Source of the DNA: Bacteroidia bacterium
GTDB taxonomy: Bacteria; Bacteroidota; Bacteroidia; SXHM01
Assembly: GCA_022072225.1 (NCBI GenBank)
Contig: JAJVIC010000002.1
Coordinates: 696,404-760,403 of the forward strand
Length of the DNA: 64,000 bases
Direction of reading: 5' to 3'
Shown here one piece after another: positions 59,353 to 64,000 of this stretch; within the stretch, counting starts at the first letter, position 1, and every line of letters starts with the position of its first letter. Position numbers and translations under genes: made by a program. The notes beneath the pieces were generated by a model. It worked only from the letters and a program-made list of their open reading frames with translations. It did not search any database and was not told the origin of the DNA.

Positions 59353-61164
59353 CTACTTCTTCTCCTTCACATATTGCTTCACCAATTCTTCCAGTATGCT
59401 CAGGGGCATAGAACCATTCATCAGCACCACGTTGTGAAACTCCTTGATGTTGAATTTATCGCCTAACTCCTTGCGGGCATAGTCGCGCAGTTGCAATATT
59501 TTAAGCTGACCTACTTTGTAGGCACAGGCTTGTCCGGGCCAAACAATGTAGCGCTCAATTTCTGCCACCACATCGCCTTCGGGCATACCCGTTTTTTCAA
59601 TCATGTAATCAATGGCTTGCTCACGTGTCCAGCGTTTGTGGTGTATCCCCACATCAACCACCAAACGCACCGCACGGAAAATCTCTGCCTGCAAACGACC
59701 TAAATCACTGTACGGGTCTTTCTGGAAGCCATATTCCCACGCCAAACGCTCGGCATACAATGCCCAGCCCTCGGCATAAGCCGTAAAAGGAAGAACCTTG
59801 CGGAAGGTTGGAACACCTGTCAACTCCTGTTGTATCGCCAACTGGAAATGGTGTCCGGGAATAGCTTCATGATAACTCAATGTGCGCATACCAAATTTCG
59901 GAATCTCGGCCATGCTGCGCAGGTTGGCATAAAAAATTCCGGGGCGGGTGCCATCCATAGCGGGCGGATTGTAATACGCTCCCGGTGCGCCCTGTTGCTT
60001 AAACTCAGGAACAGCTTCTACCTTCACTCCCATTTTGGGGCGCATGTCAAAAAGCTCGCTCAGGTTATTATCAATTTCGTCAATTATAGTTTGGTAATCT
60101 TTCAGGCATTGTTCTTTTCCGGCAGCGTTGTCGGGATAAAGAAATTGCGGATCTTTTGCAAAGTGTGATAAAATACTACCCACCGAACCGGTATCCGGCA
60201 CACCTATGCTGTCGAGTATGGTACGCATTTCTTTTTCAATACGCCCTACTTCCGAAACACCTAACTGATATACTTCTTCGGGTGTCATATCCGTAGTGGT
60301 ATTACTACGCAACTGAAAAGCATACCATTTATCACCCTCTGGTAATTTCCAAACCCCATCAACGCCTGTTGATTTTTCCGCCAATTGTGCAAGGTATTTT
60401 TCCAAGCTGCGGTAGGCAGGATAAACGGTCTTGCTAACTTCGTTCAATACATTTTGTTGTAAAGCGGTTTTGTCCTCTGCACTCAATCCTTTCAGCGTGT
60501 CTGTTTTTTCTTTAAAAGAAGTGTAAAGAATATTTTGCAGCGCGCTGTCTTTTATAAACTCTTGTGTTTGCTTCAATGCTTTTTCAACGGCAAAGCGTGG
60601 CGGAATTATTTCGCGCTCTTCGCGCAGGCGAAGTTGTTCCAGCAACTGCTCAAACTTGGTATCGAACTTTGAAAGACGGGCAATGTAATTTTCAGCGTCT
60701 TTCTTAGTGTTAATTTGATGTACGTTTACCATAAAATCAGGCAAATCCATGTGTACGCCCTGCAGCTGTGTAATAATATAATCGTGATACATAAACTGCT
60801 CGCGCCTTACTGCATCGTCCAGAAACCATTTCAGAATGTCGTAAGAGAGTTGCTGCTTCTTGCTTAGTTTTTCGCGGTCATAATCCTGCAAGGTGTTGTA
60901 ATTATCATTCAGTTTTTTTTTCAAACGCTGAAAACGCGCATCCGAAATATCAGTCAAATCATCGTTATGAAAATTGATGCCCATGCCTTCCAGTATGCGC
61001 AACTGGCTAAGTATTTCGGGATCTTCCATGGCGTATTCAATAAAAATACGCTCGTAAAAATGATTAATACTAAAAGGCTTAAACCAGATAAGGTTCACCA
61101 TAAAAACACCAAAAACCGCCAGTATGAACAGCAGCAGATAAAGGAATATTTTCTTCAATTTCAT
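59353..61164 (-). CDS. DUF885-family putative metallopeptidase
   Basis: 603 aa from ATG 61164 (MKLKKIFLYLLLF), which gives a single N-terminal membrane anchor. An upstream extension would overlap the divergent DUF1573 gene. The C-terminal half has the zinc-type motif LSYHEAIPGHHFQLAIQQ (H-E-x5-H-H), with a downstream Glu in YAEGWALYAERLAWE. Late motifs are RLVVDVGIHHKRWT and PGQACAYKVGQLKI. The family is abundant in Bacteroidota; peptidase activity is inferred. Confidence 0.9.
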   Translation of the reverse strand: MKLKKIFLYLLLFILAVFGVFMVNLIWFKPFSINHFYERIFIEYAMEDPEILSQLRILEGMGINFHNDDLTDISDARFQRLKKKLNDNYNTLQDYDREKLSKKQQLSYDILKWFLDDAVRREQFMYHDYIITQLQGVHMDLPDFMVNVHQINTKKDAENYIARLSKFDTKFEQLLEQLRLREEREIIPPRFAVEKALKQTQEFIKDSALQNILYTSFKEKTDTLKGLSAEDKTALQQNVLNEVSKTVYPAYRSLEKYLAQLAEKSTGVDGVWKLPEGDKWYAFQLRSNTTTDMTPEEVYQLGVSEVGRIEKEMRTILDSIGVPDTGSVGSILSHFAKDPQFLYPDNAAGKEQCLKDYQTIIDEIDNNLSELFDMRPKMGVKVEAVPEFKQQGAPGAYYNPPAMDGTRPGIFYANLRSMAEIPKFGMRTLSYHEAIPGHHFQLAIQQELTGVPTFRKVLPFTAYAEGWALYAERLAWEYGFQKDPYSDLGRLQAEIFRAVRLVVDVGIHHKRWTREQAIDYMIEKTGMPEGDVVAEIERYIVWPGQACAYKVGQLKILQLRDYARKELGDKFNIKEFHNVVLMNGSMPLSILEELVKQYVKEKK

Positions 61165-61244
61165 ATCAGAGTATTTGAAAACGAAAGTAGAAAAAATCGC
61201 TGTGTGAATTTTATTATTTTTGCCGCCTCTAAAAAAACAACACC

Positions 61245-61715
61245 ATGAATAAAAACTACATTTTTGCTTTAAGCATTGCAATCATCCCTTTTATTTATTC
61301 CTGCAATAACGATGAAAAAGCTACTTCAAACGAAGTAATCAACAATCCTGCAACAGCAACCGCTCCCGGTGACACAACCAACCTTCCCAAATTTCAATGG
61401 GAAAAAGAGGTGCATGATTTCGGAAAAATTGTGCAGGGCGAGCGCGTAGCTTACGCCTTTAAATTTACCAACGTTGGAAAAACCGACCTTGTTATTTCCG
61501 ATGCCAAAGGAAGCTGCGGATGCACTGTTCCGGAATATTCTAAAACACCTGTTAAACCAGGTGAAAGCGGCAAAGTGGATGTTATCTTTGACAGCGATGG
61601 CAAAAGCGGAAAACAGGACAAAACCGTTACGCTGATGGCTAACACCAATCCAAATACAGTAGTACTGCGCATTACCGGTGAGGTAGAAGTTCCTAATCTG
61701 GAAAGCAAGAAATAG
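61245..61715 (+). CDS. DUF1573 lipoprotein
   Basis: 156 aa. Signal with lipobox (FALSIAIIPFIYSC, Cys at 20). The DUF1573 beta-sandwich follows: FQWEKEVHDFGKIVQGERVAYAFKFTN, GSCGCTVPEYSK, VIFDSDGKSGKQDKTVTL. Family function unknown; adjacent to yajC in many Bacteroidota, as here. Confidence 0.92.
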   Translation: MNKNYIFALSIAIIPFIYSCNNDEKATSNEVINNPATATAPGDTTNLPKFQWEKEVHDFGKIVQGERVAYAFKFTNVGKTDLVISDAKGSCGCTVPEYSKTPVKPGESGKVDVIFDSDGKSGKQDKTVTLMANTNPNTVVLRITGEVEVPNLESKK

Positions 61716-61768
61716 TTAATTCATAAGTTTTAAAATTCACAATTCACAAGTTTTATACTAAACAAAAA

Positions 61769-62074
61769 ATGTTAAACGTAATTATTGTAAGCCTTGAAAC
61801 TGTACAACCCCTGATAATGATGGGCTTGGTAATGGTTGTTATTTATTTTTTCATGCTGCGTCCGCAAATGAAAAAAGCGAAAGACGAAAAAAAATTCCGC
61901 GAGGCTCTGAAAAAAGGCGACCGTATTGTTACCATTGGTGGCATACACGGAAAAATAAATGAGATCAAAGACGACTCTTTTATTATTGAAGTAGAAGGCA
62001 ACAACCGCCTAAAGATTGAAAAATCTGCTGTTTCCATGACCTCTTCGGCTACGCTTGCCGAAACTCAGAAATAA
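61769..62074 (+). CDS. yajC: Preprotein translocase subunit YajC
   Basis: 101 aa. One membrane helix (LIMMGLVMVVIYFFMLRPQMKKAKDEKKF) with the family signature FF-x-L-R-P-Q, then the soluble domain (GDRIVTIGGIHGKINEIKDDSFIIEVE). Accessory to SecDF at the Sec translocon. Followed by a strong terminator. Confidence 0.96.
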   Translation: MLNVIIVSLETVQPLIMMGLVMVVIYFFMLRPQMKKAKDEKKFREALKKGDRIVTIGGIHGKINEIKDDSFIIEVEGNNRLKIEKSAVSMTSSATLAETQK

Positions 62075-62096
62075 AGAACGAAATTTCTTAAATTTA

Positions 62097-62136
62097 AAAC
62101 GCCTTGTTCATTGTTTTAAGATGAACAAGGCGTTTA
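62097..62136. terminator. Bidirectional terminator after yajC
   Basis: AAACGCCTTGTTCAT and ATGAACAAGGCGTTT, a 15-bp perfect stem around TGTTTTAAG. It lies between yajC and the convergent next gene. Confidence 0.92.
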
Positions 62137-62159
62137 AATTATGCTGATAACCTTCGTAT

Positions 62160-63713
62160 TTATTTCTTCGGTGGTTTTGAAAAAAACATTACGTAAGTTT
62201 TTTCTGCTTCCTCATCTTTCTCGAATTGGTAGTCGTAACTTTCTATTTCTATCGGGAAAGCAGCAACAGATGAAAAGATACGGAATTTCTGCCCTTTTAC
62301 ATTATCCCATTCGTCAAGTGTAACGTCATTCCATTTTTTTCCTTCATCCAAACGTACTGAGAGTTTCTTAGCGGCATTAGGACTTATTACTACGAATAGT
62401 AAATCCTGATATTTGGGATTAACTGTACCATGAGAATAGATACCGCTTGAGCGATAGGTATAATCGTAGTAATCTAAACTCATACCCAATTGCTCGTTAG
62501 CACTCTTAATAGCTGCATTAATTTCTTCAATGCTGCATTCAATTTCATGTTCCATTGCATATTCTGCCCACAATTCCACACTTCGTTCATACGGATCTTT
62601 TGCAGCTACTATATCGGCAATTATCTTATCACCTTTATAGTATGTTTCAGGCAAAAAATAATCTTTCACAATTTTGGTAAAATCTGCATCGTTGTCTATT
62701 ACCAATACTGGAGCAGTGCCATTCAAGTTCATCTCTAATTTTAAGTGCAACATGGGCAATGTTTTGTAAGTGATAGTCCACCCTGTTACTCCGTTTTCAT
62801 GATAATTGGGTTCAAAGCTTAGGCTTTTGTTTTTTACCAGCTCCGGGTGGGAACTGACAAACTCACCATTAAGTATTTTGCTGGTACAGTATTTATCTTC
62901 AATAAATACTGAAATTCTAAAAAAATCACGTTCCCTAGTTGTATATCCATCCCAGTAAAATCGGTTATCATAGTGCTGCAACAGAATATGAGAATAATCC
63001 CAAAGGCTATCCGTTTTATTGTCTTTATGTCTCATTTTAATAGCTTGTAAAGCCGGACTTAAATCAGCATCTCTTTCGAATTCTTCCTTATCTCTCCTAT
63101 TTTTAGATTCAGCAGGACCAAAAGGATTTATAGGATAGACATCGGTGTGATTATAATTATCAAATAGCTGAGCATATTCATATAATGGTTTGTCATATCC
63201 ATTATATTCGGCATTCCACTTCAATGTATAATTTACTATCTGAAGCCCTGGTACATAATCTGTATAAAAGAAAAGGGTAGAATACCTCTGATTTCCTTCA
63301 TTTATGAAATACATCCTGTCATGTCCGAAGCCTTCAAACTTCATGCCTGCAGGAACTTTAACACTGCCATACCTTGGATTTGAACTGGTAATGTGCCATA
63401 ATATTGCAAATTTTACAGCGTGTTTTTTATTGCTATTTGATGGATTCCATGAAGCAATATACAATTGATCCTCGGCTTCTACATATTGCCATACTACTGT
63501 GTCGCCTTTTTCAATACCTTGAAAAATGTAAGTTCCATCTTCAATAAATGTATCCTCAGCATCGCCTCCCTTCAAAAACCTGAAGGTAGAGCCATCAGGC
63601 ATACGTTGTACTGATATTTTTCCAAAATACTGAAGACTTCCCTGAGCCTTTGTTTTGTGAAAATAAAAAGATAGAAAAACAATAAAAACAAATAACGAGA
63701 CTCTTTTTCTCAT
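62160..63713 (-). CDS. Large secreted protein of unknown function
   Basis: 517 aa. Signal peptide VSLFVFIVFLSFYFHKTKAQ. Beta-rich N-terminal third (FGKISVQRMPDGSTFRFLKGG, GTYIFQGIEKGDTVVWQYV) and charged middle part; no peptidase or hydrolase motif recognised and no T9SS CTD. It stands alone, with palindromic terminators on both sides. Confidence 0.75.
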   Translation of the reverse strand: MRKRVSLFVFIVFLSFYFHKTKAQGSLQYFGKISVQRMPDGSTFRFLKGGDAEDTFIEDGTYIFQGIEKGDTVVWQYVEAEDQLYIASWNPSNSNKKHAVKFAILWHITSSNPRYGSVKVPAGMKFEGFGHDRMYFINEGNQRYSTLFFYTDYVPGLQIVNYTLKWNAEYNGYDKPLYEYAQLFDNYNHTDVYPINPFGPAESKNRRDKEEFERDADLSPALQAIKMRHKDNKTDSLWDYSHILLQHYDNRFYWDGYTTRERDFFRISVFIEDKYCTSKILNGEFVSSHPELVKNKSLSFEPNYHENGVTGWTITYKTLPMLHLKLEMNLNGTAPVLVIDNDADFTKIVKDYFLPETYYKGDKIIADIVAAKDPYERSVELWAEYAMEHEIECSIEEINAAIKSANEQLGMSLDYYDYTYRSSGIYSHGTVNPKYQDLLFVVISPNAAKKLSVRLDEGKKWNDVTLDEWDNVKGQKFRIFSSVAAFPIEIESYDYQFEKDEEAEKTYVMFFSKPPKK

Positions 63714-63887
63714 GATTTAAATATGGTATTTAAATAACAGATATATCATTATTATCAACATTGAAAACACAACAAAGCTACAGAACTTCATTTTGCATAC
63801 ATAGATTTTATAATAATTGGCAAAACATTGTTACTTATTTCCTGATAATTAAATCTTTGAATTATTTTCAATTGCCGATCCGAAAAT

Positions 63888-63922
63888 AAAAAACGGGAAC
63901 CCTCGCAAGATTCCCGTTTTTT
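63888..63922. terminator. Bidirectional terminator at the right edge
   Basis: AAAAAACGGGAA and TTCCCGTTTTTT around CCCTCGCAAGA. Confidence 0.88.
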
Positions 63923-63958
63923 CAAATTCCTTTGCCACAGCAACGGAACCGTCAGGTT

Positions 63959-64000
63959 TTATTTTATTACGGCTTCGTCATTACTGCTGCATTGCTGCAG
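63959..64000 (-). CDS. Possible 3' end of a minus-strand gene entering from the right
   Basis: Minus-strand frames reach stops at 63959 (QQCSSNDEAVIK) or 63967 (SNAAVMTKP), just before a terminator for that direction, so a gene probably ends here. The frame cannot be decided from 42 bases. The rest of 63714-63958 is AT-rich spacer with a terminator and no gene. Confidence 0.3.
   Translation of the reverse strand: MQQCSSNDEAVIK

Overview
The window is about 40% G+C and reads as a chromosome segment of an uncultured-type Bacteroidota (Flavobacteriia/Sphingobacteriia-like). Indicators are type IX secretion C-terminal domains of both type A and type B, SprB-like and PKD repeats, DUF4412 and START-like families, Bacteroidota-style promoters (TTTG, then about 19-22 nt, then TAnnTTTG), a heptaprenylglyceryl/geranylgeranylglyceryl phosphate synthase, and dense intergenic palindromic repeats.

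Layout. 1-4.6 kb: 3' part of a giant secreted adhesin-like protein. 4.8-5.7 kb: a conserved gene beside a collapsed type I restriction-modification locus (start of hsdM fused by deletion to the end of hsdR). 6-8.3 kb: a sigma-region-4/winged-helix protein, a roughly 21-bp quasi-periodic repeat field, and an orphan helical protein. 8.3-20.1 kb: metabolic and transport genes (MacB-type permease, phosphopantetheinyl transferase, PcrB-like synthase, TenI-like protein, PnuC with an NR-kinase domain, MFS, P5C dehydrogenase, penicillin-acylase family, purC, phoH). 20.3-28.7 kb: SAM hydroxide adenosyltransferase, a nucleotidyltransferase pair between repeat clusters, a CHAP/OmpA envelope operon, a 41-bp x6 palindromic array in front of an orphan gene, and a ParE-type toxin-antitoxin pair bracketed by duplicated terminators. 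28.7-38.1 kb: MBL hydrolase, three-subunit transhydrogenase, glycosyltransferases, PAP2 phosphatase, START-like protein.

38.2-45.6 kb is an integrated mobile element of about 7.4 kb. It sits in the 5' half of a tRNA-Met(CAU) gene and is bounded by a 44-bp direct repeat, with paired GTGAGGA arm-type sites at both ends. It encodes a tyrosine integrase, an excisionase-like protein, a serine recombinase, a HUH-type Rep-like protein, an XRE regulator with its own palindromic operators, and a tightly overlapping six-gene operon. That operon (SHOCT-membrane protein, DUF2752, SHOCT protein, membrane-anchored protein, two small Cys-containing lipoproteins) has no function I can assign. It is the best candidate here for an undescribed system.

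45.7-64 kb is host chromosome again: LolD-like ATPase, DUF4412, DUF4173, two tandem paralogous glycine-rich PKD proteins that carry different T9SS sorting domains, prohibitin, SDR, DUF885, DUF1573-YajC, and an unknown secreted protein. At least seven families of short dispersed palindromes occupy the intergenic spaces. In one case they have entered a gene and built its signal peptide.
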